A stretch of DNA of 43,003 nt from an uncultured Lachnospiraceae bacterium (GTDB lineage Bacteria > Bacillota > Clostridia > Lachnospirales > Lachnospiraceae), in assembly GCA_947623905.1 (NCBI GenBank), contig CANQHX010000007.1, forward strand, positions 1 through 43,003, written 5' to 3'. The position numbers were made by a program, and so were the translations under genes. Positions within the stretch are counted from its first letter, which is position 1. Every line of letters starts with the position of its first letter. Below are positions 1 to 6,644 of this stretch, piece by piece. A model generated the notes under the pieces. The model was given only the letters and a program-made list of their open reading frames with translations. It did no database searches and was not told the origin of the DNA.

Positions 1-96
1 CCCCTGAAAAATAAACAGAAGGAAAAGGCGATCAAACAGGCCATGAAGCTTTTGATTGCAGAGGGGCTTATTGAGCAGCCCTTACTTGCTTCTTAG
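1..96 (+). CDS. C-terminal end of an unidentified protein (cut by window edge)
   Basis: The first reading frame is open from base 1 to a TAG at 94-96 and gives about 31 residues, rich in Lys and Gln at first (KNKQKEKAIKQAMKLL) and ending in LLAS. It reads as an amphipathic helix and a short tail. The gene starts outside the window and I do not recognise the family. It is the only plus-strand gene end in the first 6 kb and converges with the minus-strand gene at 234-1832. Confidence 0.4.
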   Translation, partial: PLKNKQKEKAIKQAMKLLIAEGLIEQPLLAS

Positions 97-127
97 CTTA
101 TCACTATAAAATCAACCTTGTTTCAAA

Positions 128-152
128 AGGCTATTTTTCAATAGCTTGTTTC
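128..152 (+). terminator. Weak hairpin after the partial gene
   Basis: GCTATT (130-135) and AATAGC (140-145) form a 6-bp stem with a TTTC loop, followed by TTGTTT. It lies between two convergent genes. It could be a weak terminator for the gene ending at 96; the stem is short and AT-rich, so support is modest. The rest of 97-233 shows nothing else. Confidence 0.3.
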
Positions 153-233
153 AGTGCGCCATTTTACGGCCTTCCTCTACTTTCTTTCACACTAAATCTT
201 CCCTATAATATAACAAATAACGTATATTTATAA

Positions 234-1832
234 TCAACACATTTTTATCTGCTTAATACTCTCATACGCTTTCTTTTTAGACTCCAAATCATCCTTAGCT
301 GTATCATACGAATTCTTAGCACTTATTAATTTCTTTTTTGCCTCATCAAATGCTGATTCTGCTTTCTGAGAACTGCTCTCAAGCGCCTTAAGTTCAGCCT
401 CTAATTTTGCAAGTGCCTTAGTCTTTCCGCTCTTGGCAGCTCTTACCTTATATTTTAAACTTATTACTGATTTCTCATCTGAAGGAATTTCTGTTTCAAG
501 GTCTGCTATTTTCAATCTCAAAGTTTTTTTCTTTCCAAATGCCAATGCAAATGTTTCAGCCAACTCTGTTCTAGCTTCTTCAAGACTTCTTTTATCATTA
601 GCCACCTTATTTTCAGCTTCAGAAACTTTATTCTCACACTCAGAAATATTCTTATTATGTGTTTGTTCTAACTGCATTTTATCACTTTCATAAGATTCTT
701 TCTTTGCAGATAATGTGGTTGCCGCTGCATTTCTATCAGCTTCGGCTTTTTTATAAAGTTCTTCCGCTTCTTTATGTTTTTTGTCTGCATCATTGCACTT
801 CTTTGTTGCCTTATCAAACTCATCTTTTGCCTTTTCGAATGGTTTTAACTCTTTCGACTTTTCATCACACTCTTTCTTAAGAGAATCTGAGTCCAAATAT
901 CCCTTTACGCTTCCAAACTGTTTAGACGCATCATCATAATCCTTTGAATGCTTAGCTTTCTTAAGTGTTTCTTTCGCCTCCAAGTACGTTATGTGCTTAT
1001 CAAGGTCCTCTTCCGAAACACCATACTTTTGTGCTTCCTCAAGCCTTCTATCCTCTTCCTCCTGCTTCCGCTCATCAAAATAGAAATCCAGACTATCATC
1101 TAATCCGTACAAGTTGTCTACAATACCGGCACCGCCATACACAACACCTTTTTCAAAAAGACTGTCCATAGCTTTCTGAACTTCTGATTTTGTTTTGTCA
1201 GGAAAATGAGCAACGATTTCCCTTAAAGGAATAAGTTTACCCCTTTCCTGGAACCACTGGACAATTTCAGCCTCAAAACCAGTAAGTCTAACACCTGGGG
1301 CTGGCACTTTTTCCATACCACTCTGCATAGTAGGTGTAACATTTAGAACTAGCCCATCTTCCATACTACTCTGCATAAAGTCAACCAAGAAGTTCTTACC
1401 AAATAAACTGTCCAACTTCTCTGCAACTTCATCCTCAAACTCTCCATCAATATATGCGAAGCTGAATACGTAATAAAGGAATGGCATTGCAATATGATTA
1501 CCTAACTGTGTAATCTTGCTAACTATTTCATAGTCGTCATCAGAAATCCCTATTTCAATCATGTCATATACTTCTGACATATCTCCATTCCATAATCTTC
1601 CAAAAACTTCATCAATAAGCTCTTCTTCGTCTGAATTTATATCACCATCACCAGCGACTCCAAGCTTTGTACCAATTATCAACAGCATAAATGTCATCTG
1701 ATCCCCAAAGCCAAAACCATTAATCTGTTCAGACAGTTCCTTAGCTGAGCTCAATGCTATGGCTATGAGTTCCTCCTTTGATGCAAATTCAAACTTATTC
1801 TCATGATTTGCAAACATATTACTTCTTGACAT
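234..1832 (-). CDS. TerB-like N-terminal domain protein with long coiled-coil tail
   Basis: 532 residues with no signal peptide and no convincing membrane segment, so probably cytoplasmic. Residues about 20-150 are helical with two acidic repeats (GDGDINSDEEELIDEVFG, then AYIDGEFEDEVAEKLDSLFG) that resemble the paired acidic helices of TerB-like tellurite-resistance domains. Residues about 180-240 look like a winged helix. Residues about 280-330 resemble the short TPR-like unit common in Firmicutes (dyddAskqFgsvkGYlDSdslkkeC). From about 325 to the end the chain is Lys/Glu/Ala-rich coiled coil, broken once near 425-445 by a TFALAFGKKK segment. The start has AGGAGGGG about five bases upstream. 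A role as a scaffold or stress protein is a guess; the domain reading is by eye only. Confidence 0.6.
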   Translation of the reverse strand: MSRSNMFANHENKFEFASKEELIAIALSSAKELSEQINGFGFGDQMTFMLLIIGTKLGVAGDGDINSDEEELIDEVFGRLWNGDMSEVYDMIEIGISDDDYEIVSKITQLGNHIAMPFLYYVFSFAYIDGEFEDEVAEKLDSLFGKNFLVDFMQSSMEDGLVLNVTPTMQSGMEKVPAPGVRLTGFEAEIVQWFQERGKLIPLREIVAHFPDKTKSEVQKAMDSLFEKGVVYGGAGIVDNLYGLDDSLDFYFDERKQEEEDRRLEEAQKYGVSEEDLDKHITYLEAKETLKKAKHSKDYDDASKQFGSVKGYLDSDSLKKECDEKSKELKPFEKAKDEFDKATKKCNDADKKHKEAEELYKKAEADRNAAATTLSAKKESYESDKMQLEQTHNKNISECENKVSEAENKVANDKRSLEEARTELAETFALAFGKKKTLRLKIADLETEIPSDEKSVISLKYKVRAAKSGKTKALAKLEAELKALESSSQKAESAFDEAKKKLISAKNSYDTAKDDLESKKKAYESIKQIKMC

Positions 1833-1960
1833 AAAAGCCCCTCCTCATTATACATTGTATTGTACTAGTTTTCAGCCTTATTTATCGTCCTCTTTATTCT
1901 ACTACACGCAATCCCTTAAGTCAAAGACGTTATTGTTCCCTTTTCCCTCTATCGTCAGGC

Positions 1961-1998
1961 AAAAAGAAAAAAGCCTTGATCTCTCAAGGCTTTTTTCT
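1961..1998. terminator. Bidirectional intrinsic terminator
   Basis: AAGCCTTGA (1971-1979) pairs perfectly with TCAAGGCTT (1984-1992). An A-run lies before the stem (1961-1972) and a T-run after it (1991-1996), so it can stop transcription from either side. On the minus strand it sits downstream of the HEPN remnant. The rest of 1833-2071 shows only the RBS and a possible TATAAT upstream of the 532-residue gene. Confidence 0.6.
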
Positions 1999-2071
1999 TG
2001 ATAAATTAATCCAGCGTCCGCATCGTCGGGAGACATGAAACGTTCTTTCAGGTATCTCTCCAACAGGCTTT

Positions 2072-2358
2072 CTATGCCGAAATTATCGTGATTATATACT
2101 GCTCTATACCTTTTACAAAGAACTGTGCAGCCTCAATCTGATGTTCTACTTCCTCTTTTGATATCACATAATAATCATCATAGTCAGAGTCACTTCTTCC
2201 AGTGCCAACAGACTTCTGATGCTGTGAAAAATTGCATAATAAGATCGGTTTGCAGCGCCGCAAAAGTCTTCTGTCTTCGCCAATATTTTCGCAGACTCCA
2301 GACACTTTTTGGCTTTTTCCAAACGATAAAGACATAAGTCTTTCCTACTGTCATTCAT
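2072..2358 (-). pseudogene. HEPN-domain toxin gene with internal deletion and frame change
   Basis: The first frame, starting at 2358, gives a textbook HEPN N-terminus (YRLEKAKKCLESAKIL, then AANRSYYAIFHSIRSLLALE) and stops at 2164. The C-terminal HEPN signature (SDSDYDDYYVISKEEVEHQI, then AAQFFVKGIEQYI) follows directly in another frame and ends at 2072. In this family about 45 residues, including helix 3, normally separate LLALE from RxxxDYDD; here they are missing and the two parts join out of frame. The gene overlaps the MNT gene by 8 bp (ATGAATGA), the usual MNT-HEPN coupling. The intact protein would be an RNase-type or AMPylation-controlled toxin; this copy is probably inactive. Confidence 0.75.
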
Positions 2359-2692
2359 ATACCGCTATCCCCTCTCTTGTGATATTTCGATAAAAAGGAA
2401 GGAAATCTCTATTTTCTTCAAAATGCTCTTTATCACGCAAAAGAACCGACAAAAACACTCCCTGCTCCAGCGATATATCACTTGACATTTCCGCAGTCTG
2501 GCTCCGAAGCTTCTTTACTTCATCCGCATTGCAATTCAGCACGATCATAATATCTATATCTGATTCGTCTGTCTGATCACCGCGGGCATAGGAACCATAA
2601 AGAATAATTTTATTCAATTTATCTCCATAGAGTTTCTGCGAAGCGCTGCGCACTTCCTGAAGCACTGTCTGCAATTCAGATTCCGTACACAT
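2351..2692 (-). CDS. MNT-type nucleotidyltransferase (antitoxin of a HEPN/MNT pair)
   Basis: 113 residues, the usual length of minimal nucleotidyltransferases. The core motif GSYARGDQTDESDIDIMIVL (about residues 33-52) carries the GS and the DxD metal-binding residues of the polymerase-beta fold. AGGAGG lies 7 bases before the ATG. In this family MNT antitoxins neutralise the HEPN toxin encoded next to them, in studied cases by adding AMP to it. The HEPN partner downstream is broken, so this may be an orphan antitoxin gene still intact after toxin loss. Confidence 0.8.
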   Translation of the reverse strand: MCTESELQTVLQEVRSASQKLYGDKLNKIILYGSYARGDQTDESDIDIMIVLNCNADEVKKLRSQTAEMSSDISLEQGVFLSVLLRDKEHFEENRDFLPFYRNITREGIAVYE

Positions 2693-2763
2693 GCTGCATC
2701 CTCCTTCCGGTTTTATTACTCACTTGCTCAACATCCTTGCTGCAGCCTTCCACATGATTTTAC

Positions 2764-3018
2764 TTATGCATTCTGCAGTTCATCTGTTAATTCATCTTCA
2801 GATCCAAACAAGAATATAGAAACGCCATTTATACTAAGTAATTTTATAAACTCTTCTTTCGTCATTTCCGCAACACTGGCACAATATCCAAGCGACACCT
2901 TTTTATTCTTATACAGATCTATCGCCAGCATTTTTCTCATATACTCAGCAAAGCCATTCTCATCCTCGTGAAGATTCAGCAATATCTCTTCCGGAACATT
3001 GATTGAAACAACACACAT
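2764..3018 (-). CDS. UPF0175 family small protein, antitoxin-like
   Basis: 84 residues. The sequence fits UPF0175: SINVPEEILLNLHEDENG near the N-terminus, a central helix (EYMRKMLAIDLYKNKKVSLG) and a helix-turn-helix-like YCASVAEMTKEEFIKLLSINGVS. The start is taken at 3018 because AGGAGG lies 8 bases upstream; an earlier in-frame ATG at 3048 has no RBS. UPF0175 proteins usually sit beside a PIN-domain (DUF3368) toxin gene, but none is visible here. It lies between the two MNT/HEPN units, transcribed in the same direction. Confidence 0.7.
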   Translation of the reverse strand: MCVVSINVPEEILLNLHEDENGFAEYMRKMLAIDLYKNKKVSLGYCASVAEMTKEEFIKLLSINGVSIFLFGSEDELTDELQNA

Positions 3019-3094
3019 GACTGCCACCTCCTTTTCTGCCCTACACATATCAGTTTCCGGCGAAACCTGTTTTTAGCAGGCATATCCATGAGCC

Positions 3095-3232
3095 TTACAG
3101 TACCCTACTCAAGTATTCTTCTACTGCCGATACGAACATTTTTGCATTTTCCAGCTGTTCATCTGATGCCGCCAGCATTTCTCTGGCCCTCTCCATGCGG
3201 TATTTACTCAGTTCTTTTATGCTGCCTTCCAT
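3095..3232 (-). CDS. Short HEPN remnant: N-terminal and C-terminal helices joined in frame
   Basis: A 45-residue frame. Residues 1-22 (KELSKYRMERAREMLAAS) match the first HEPN helix and residues 24-45 (EQLENAKMFVSAVEEYL) match the last one. Roughly 80 residues of the normal protein are absent, including the YYAiF helix and the conserved Arg region, yet the frame is kept. It overlaps the end of the upstream MNT gene by 16 bp, as an intact HEPN gene would. It is probably a decayed toxin gene; expression as a miniature two-helix protein cannot be ruled out. It is too short for routine gene calling. Confidence 0.55.
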   Translation of the reverse strand: MEGSIKELSKYRMERAREMLAASDEQLENAKMFVSAVEEYLSRVL

Positions 3233-3546
3233 AAAACAATACCTTCTTTCTGAATATTCTTATAAAAAGGCAGTACGTCTCCCCACTTATCCAACTTGTC
3301 CTGTTCAATATCTACGATTGAAAAAACTCTCTCGTATTTTAAATCCAGACCCGCTGCAAATTCCATAAAAAGTTCCCGGTGCTCCACAGACATTCCCTTA
3401 TCCAGAATAATGGCAATGTCTATATCGCTTTCCGGTGTCGCCGTGTTTTTCGCCACTGACCCATATAAAATAATCCTATGAAGACCCTTGCCAAAAATAC
3501 TGCATAATCCGACTGTCAGGTCCTCTATCATTTCTTTATTCAGCAT
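3217..3546 (-). CDS. MNT-type nucleotidyltransferase, second copy
   Basis: 109 residues from the ATG at 3546, chosen because AGGAGA lies 9 bases upstream; upstream in-frame Met codons extend into an unlikely Arg/Ile-rich leader. The catalytic motif is GSVAKNTATPESDIDIAIIL (residues 29-48), with GS and two Asp. The C-terminus (GDVLPFYKNIQKEGI) parallels the first MNT protein (DFLPFYRNITREGI), so the two are paralogues or related imports. The HEPN partner downstream is reduced to 45 codons. Expected role: antitoxin by nucleotidyl transfer. Confidence 0.8.
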   Translation of the reverse strand: MLNKEMIEDLTVGLCSIFGKGLHRIILYGSVAKNTATPESDIDIAIILDKGMSVEHRELFMEFAAGLDLKYERVFSIVDIEQDKLDKWGDVLPFYKNIQKEGIVLWKAA

Positions 3547-3642
3547 ATTGTCCTTCTCCTCCCTGTTTCTGTCATCCATAAACCACCGTTCCCTCTTTCG
3601 CAATATCCCGATAGTATGAGGAGTGATCCAATAGTGTCTTTT

Positions 3643-3657
3643 TGTTATAGTATAACA
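3643..3657 (-). promoter_or_regulatory. Palindrome over a likely -10 element of the second MNT gene
   Basis: On the minus strand TGTTATACTATAACA is a near-perfect palindrome (7-bp arms, single centre base) and contains TATACT, a good -10 hexamer, about 100 bp before the MNT start. A second small palindrome (TCTTG-tttt-CAAGA) lies about 25 bp further upstream. The arrangement suits autoregulation, but no -35 of quality is visible. Confidence 0.35.
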
Positions 3658-3761
3658 TATTTTTCGGATTTTGCATCTTGAAAACAAGATAATACTGTAA
3701 ATTTCATGTCAGCACTCTATATTACAGTATAATTCTGCCCGATGCGCAAAAATCCATAGCA

Positions 3762-3881
3762 CTATTCTTCTGTTTCCAGCAGCCCCAATTCCTCCAGTAC
3801 GTCCGGCCGGTACCAGGCCTTCAGCATAATATCGTCCGCCGCCACATCCAGCAGGGTCTTCCGATAGACGCACAACAGCAT
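3762..3881 (-). pseudogene. Small ORF, probably the tail of a lost gene
   Basis: A 39-residue frame, MLLCVYRKTLL then DVAADDIMLKAWYRPDVLEE and a short acidic end. Its GC content is higher than the surrounding DNA, which suggests a coding fragment of different origin from the SdpI remnant next to it. A stop codon lies four codons upstream of the Met and there is no RBS. Family not recognised. Confidence 0.3.
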
Positions 3882-3890
3882 AAAAAGAAT

Positions 3891-4156
3891 TTAACGACGA
3901 ATTCCATTTCTGTCAAATGTTTTTTTCAGTGCAGCTTCTGTGGGGAAAATTGACCCAATGAGCGGAATAAGCTGCACTGCGCAAACGATTCCCCCAACAG
4001 TTCCAATTATATCAGTTCCTTTGTTGACATCGTTGTTCGATACCCAAACACGGCGTTAATATTCTTGGGAGATTTTGTCATGAACATTTTGCCAAAAACA
4101 ACCATGGTCAGTGGAATAAGTAAGTCCATAAGCAACATGAATATCCAAAATCCCAT
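3891..4156 (-). pseudogene. SdpI-family membrane protein gene, internally deleted
   Basis: The first frame starts at 4156 behind GGAGGGGAATGA and gives a membrane helix (WIFMLLMDLLIPLTMVVFG) followed by the SdpI family signature PKNINAVFGYRT, then stops. The next frame gives the family's last membrane helix (GTDIIGTVGGIVCAVQLIPL) and its C-terminal motif ALKKTFDRNGIRR, stopping at 3891. The middle of the normal protein is missing and the frame is lost. SdpI proteins give immunity to the SdpC killing factor in Bacillus, but many family members have unknown roles. Confidence 0.6.
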
Positions 4157-4159
4157 TCA

Positions 4160-4331
4160 TTCCCCTCCGCAAATCCCAATTTCTTTAATCTGTTTACTAC
4201 TTTTTTTAAAGGAAAAATTTCCAAAATTTTCTCAAAATAATCCTCATATCGATCATAAACCGCCTCATTAACAATCAGATTAGGATTTTCTTTTTTACCG
4301 CCTTATATATGACATCTTTCATCGTAGCCAT
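4160..4331 (-). pseudogene. Remnant of a small gene upstream of the SdpI remnant
   Basis: From ATG at 4331 the frame reads MATMKDVIYKAVK and stops soon after. A one-base shift in the A-run that follows opens a helical, charged stretch (NEAVYDRYEDYFEKILEI, then KKVVNRLKKLGF) that runs into the SdpI start. This looks like a small gene cotranscribed with the SdpI gene and broken by a homopolymer frameshift. SdpI genes often follow an ArsR-type repressor, but this sequence does not clearly match one. Confidence 0.3.
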
Positions 4332-4525
4332 ACTTCTTTCTTCTCCCTCTCTTTAACCTTTTGAACGAGCATTTATTTAATCAAAAATTGAGTGGAAATT
4401 GGGAATATGGGCTCCCAATCAATTTAACTGTAACACACGCTTTCACGATTTACAATACCCTGCTAATACCCACATACAGGATTACTCATGATAAGATTTC
4501 TTCAACAGATTTGCACAGACTATAC

Positions 4526-4555
4526 AAAACCCCAAGGAATCCATCTCCTTGGGGG
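4526..4555 (-). terminator. Intrinsic terminator
   Basis: CCCCAAGGA (4530-4538) pairs with TCCTTGGGG (4546-4554); read on the minus strand the hairpin is followed by TTTTG. It lies about 140 bp downstream of the small membrane protein gene at 4696-4971. No gene is supported between 4332 and 4695. Confidence 0.55.
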
Positions 4556-4695
4556 CATCGTATAATGTTTCTTAATCCTTAGTTTATATCCTTTCGAGGT
4601 CTGACAGTTATTTTTCACAAGAATAAGGCTGCAAACAAATTACTTAGTGCGACAGCCCCGTCTTATGTTTGACATAAATCACTATTTCACTCCAT

Positions 4696-4971
4696 TTAAA
4701 CCTTTGTACAAACAAAGTAAATAATAAAACCCAGAATAACTATCAAAATGCATACTACTAATTTTATATTATCAATCATCCAGTCTATGACATCTATGAC
4801 AAGTTCTAAATGAAGGAAATTATTTATCATTGCTGCAACCATTAGTACCTCATCTATAATAGGAATCGGATCTGGAAAAATAACATTAAGCACAAAGCAC
4901 ACCAATTTTACCCAAAAAGGTAATGCAACATAGACCATGGCTAGTAATATGATGACAATAATGGTAATCAT
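4696..4971 (-). CDS. Small hydrophobic membrane protein with a PDPIP motif
   Basis: 91 residues, very hydrophobic, with predicted membrane segments at about 2-30 and 68-88. Between them lies PDPIPIIDEVLMVAAMI, which resembles the P-D-x-I-P-x-x-D-E/D signature of DUF1232/YkvA-like proteins, though the overall length and hydrophobicity are atypical. AAGGAG lies about 13 bases before the start. It is the last gene of a minus-strand run with the J-domain and zinc-ribbon genes, separated from the J-domain gene by 39 bp. Function unknown. Confidence 0.55.
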   Translation of the reverse strand: MITIIVIILLAMVYVALPFWVKLVCFVLNVIFPDPIPIIDEVLMVAAMINNFLHLELVIDVIDWMIDNIKLVVCILIVILGFIIYFVCTKV

Positions 4972-5010
4972 TAATAAATAAAACGCTCCTTTATTCGACT
5001 AAGCTTATTG

Positions 5011-5592
5011 TTATCTCCAATAATAATTAAACTCCTGCGTAGGCACCAGCCTTCCATCCTCATTGCGGTACAGCAGCCCTTTTTCTTCCAATGCTTTCGC
5101 GTAACCGGTTCTTTTCAGCCCGCTTGACTTTTTAAACATATAAACAAGCTCCACATCCATCATGCCCATGCCGTCATAAAAAGCGTCTTCTATAATCTTT
5201 TGATTTTGACGCAGTTCATTGTCAACCGCATCAAAAATTTTCCTGAAAAACCCTTTTTTTACCGTTGGGTCCGTATGCTCTTCTTCCTTGTATGAGTGCC
5301 GGATTTCCTCCTCCGGGGATCCTTCTTGCGAATATCTGTATGCGGACGCTCGATCCTGCTCTCCTGATCCCCTGTTTTTATATTCTTCATCATACTTTGT
5401 TCGTTTTACAGGGTCGGAAAGGATCTCATACGCGGCATTCAATTCCCGCATTTTTTGTTCGCATACTTCAGGGGAATATTTTTTACTGTCAGGATGGTAA
5501 CTTCTCGCCAGCGCTTTATAGGAGGATTTTATGACTTCCTCCGACGCCGAAGGGATCACCTGTAAGATTGAATAGTAGTCAGCCATATTCAT
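5011..5592 (-). CDS. Short J-domain (DnaJ-like) co-chaperone
   Basis: 193 residues. The J domain occupies residues about 3-70 with the HPD motif in ARSYHPDSKK and a typical C-terminal helix (LNAAYEILSDPVKRTKYDEEY). There is no Gly/Phe region and no DnaJ zinc finger, so it is a class III J protein that would stimulate a DnaK ATPase for a specialised client. A charged linker follows, then a C-terminal domain of about 80 residues (MMDVELVYMFKKSSGL to EFNYYWR) that I do not recognise. The start at 5592 is favoured because it overlaps the stop of the upstream mini-gene (ATGA-type coupling); an in-frame GTG at 5712 would add an unlikely 40-residue leader in the frame of that mini-gene. Confidence 0.75.
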   Translation of the reverse strand: MNMADYYSILQVIPSASEEVIKSSYKALARSYHPDSKKYSPEVCEQKMRELNAAYEILSDPVKRTKYDEEYKNRGSGEQDRASAYRYSQEGSPEEEIRHSYKEEEHTDPTVKKGFFRKIFDAVDNELRQNQKIIEDAFYDGMGMMDVELVYMFKKSSGLKRTGYAKALEEKGLLYRNEDGRLVPTQEFNYYWR

Positions 5593-5714
5593 AACAGCGT
5601 CCTGTTCCTGCGCCAGGTATGCGGTCTGTCCCCGGTCTTCCGCGGACATTTCCCGGGCAACGGACGGCCTTGCAGAGAAGTCATGATCTGCTTTTTCCCG
5701 CAAAATACGCACAT
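5589..5714 (-). CDS. Mini-protein with CxxC and a CP motif, zinc-binding type
   Basis: A 41-residue frame: MCVFCGKKQ at the N-terminus supplies one CxxC pair, and GKCPRKTGDRPHTW supplies a third Cys and a His. Short Cys/His proteins ending in CPrk..g.H.W are common in Lachnospiraceae and are usually annotated as hypothetical zinc-binding proteins. The stop TGA overlaps the J-domain start, which implies translational coupling. The RBS is weak. It has not been missed by accident: it is too short for most gene callers and is hidden under the false N-terminus of the J-domain frame. Confidence 0.5.
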   Translation of the reverse strand: MCVFCGKKQIMTSLQGRPLPGKCPRKTGDRPHTWRRNRTLL

Positions 5715-5834
5715 ATACTCAATTCTTTTTATTCCCGGCATGTTTCTTTACCCCCGTTTTTGATATTCGCAAAAAGAACTTTACCCACTTTTACATTCTC
5801 AGGTCATATCGGCATTTACGCAAAGTATAAGCTC

Positions 5835-5978
5835 TTATTTTTTCGGCTTACTTCTTTTGATCTTTCCGTCATTACCGATAGTGATGACCGCCCCGCATCC
5901 CGAACAGGTATACTGCATATTTTGCGACACCGTCCTTGTGGTACGGCAATACGGGCATTTTACTGTGTAATTTGGCAT
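5835..5978 (-). CDS. 47-residue zinc-ribbon protein
   Basis: MPNYTVKCPYCRTTRTV then YTCSGCGAVITIG: two CxxC knuckles 16 residues apart make a minimal zinc ribbon, followed by a basic tail (KIKRSKPKK). AGGAGG lies 7 bases before the ATG, which strongly supports translation. It is transcribed in the same direction as the 41-residue CxxC protein and the J-domain gene, and divergently from the XRE regulator at 6138. The J-domain/zinc-ribbon pairing suggests a redox- or folding-related cassette, by analogy with the zinc ribbon inside classical DnaJ; that is inference. Confidence 0.65.
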   Translation of the reverse strand: MPNYTVKCPYCRTTRTVSQNMQYTCSGCGAVITIGNDGKIKRSKPKK

Positions 5979-6078
5979 ACAGATTCCTCCTTTGTTTATT
6001 ATTTCCAGTTTATTATATCATATCTTTTTTCAAAATCAAACCTTTTAGTTAGAATTTATATTTTTTCATAGACCTTTT

Positions 6079-6106
6079 AATGGGTTTATCAAAAAATAAA
6101 ACCCAC
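6079..6106. promoter_or_regulatory. Inverted repeat between divergent genes
   Basis: TGGGTTT and AAACCCA are separated by about 11 bases in the spacer between the zinc-ribbon gene (start 5978) and the XRE gene (start 6138). The position fits an operator for the XRE protein acting on both genes. The arms are short; no strong promoter hexamers are evident. Confidence 0.3.
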
Positions 6107-6137
6107 ATACACTATACGCAGGAGGTCTGATTAAATT

Positions 6138-6482
6138 ATGGCAGAAAACTTTTTAATACCTATTGGCAACAGGATCGCAGAGATAAGACGTTCTCACAAA
6201 GTCACACAGGAGGCGCTTGCTGATCAGCTCGGCGTAAGTCCGAAACATATATCCCATACGGAATGTGGCACTTCCAGTCTTTCACTGAAAAACCTGATGG
6301 AATTTTGCAGGCATTTTAACTGCAGCCTTGATTACATCATCTTTGGCAGGACGATTGATCCGGACTTTGCCAAGCTTCCAGAGGAGATCATGCATATCCT
6401 TCAAACCGGTACCGATGCAGACATCCAAAGGCTTAATCGATATTTACAGATTTATATTGAATTAGTAAATGGGCAGAAGTAA
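6138..6482 (+). CDS. XRE-family transcriptional regulator
   Basis: 114 residues. Residues about 9-66 form a Cro/CI-type helix-turn-helix (IGNRIAEIRRSHKVTQEALA, DQLGVSPKHISHTECG, SLSLKNLMEFC) and the remainder is a short helical tail of the kind that mediates dimer formation. The CSLDYIIFG segment is typical of stand-alone regulators on Clostridial accessory elements. AGGAGG lies about 12 bases upstream of the ATG. It is divergent from the zinc-ribbon and J-domain genes and may repress them and itself. Confidence 0.8.
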   Translation: MAENFLIPIGNRIAEIRRSHKVTQEALADQLGVSPKHISHTECGTSSLSLKNLMEFCRHFNCSLDYIIFGRTIDPDFAKLPEEIMHILQTGTDADIQRLNRYLQIYIELVNGQK

Positions 6483-6589
6483 TGCCCTGCCCCGCAATAA
6501 ATGCGCTTTCCCTTCCAAAGATATATTGCCGGAAAATCATAGTAATCTATTTTCATTTCTTTTCTATCGGAAAAACAATGATAGCCATA

Positions 6590-6626
6590 ACAGAAAAAAC
6601 AGCGGGCAGCCGGACAAATGCCCGGC
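6590..6626 (-). terminator. Intrinsic terminator after the annealing-protein remnant
   Basis: CGGGCA (6603-6608) pairs with TGCCCG (6619-6624); on the minus strand the stem is followed by CTGTTTTTTC. It lies 20 bp after the stop at 6645, so it was probably the terminator of the gene now in ruins there. Confidence 0.5.
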
Positions 6627-6644
6627 CTTCCCACTGATCAGTTA

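Noticed and set aside
5593..5712. 40-residue N-terminal extension of the J-domain protein from a GTG
   Set aside because: The extension is in another frame of a plausible CxxC mini-gene, has no RBS and precedes a standard J-domain start.
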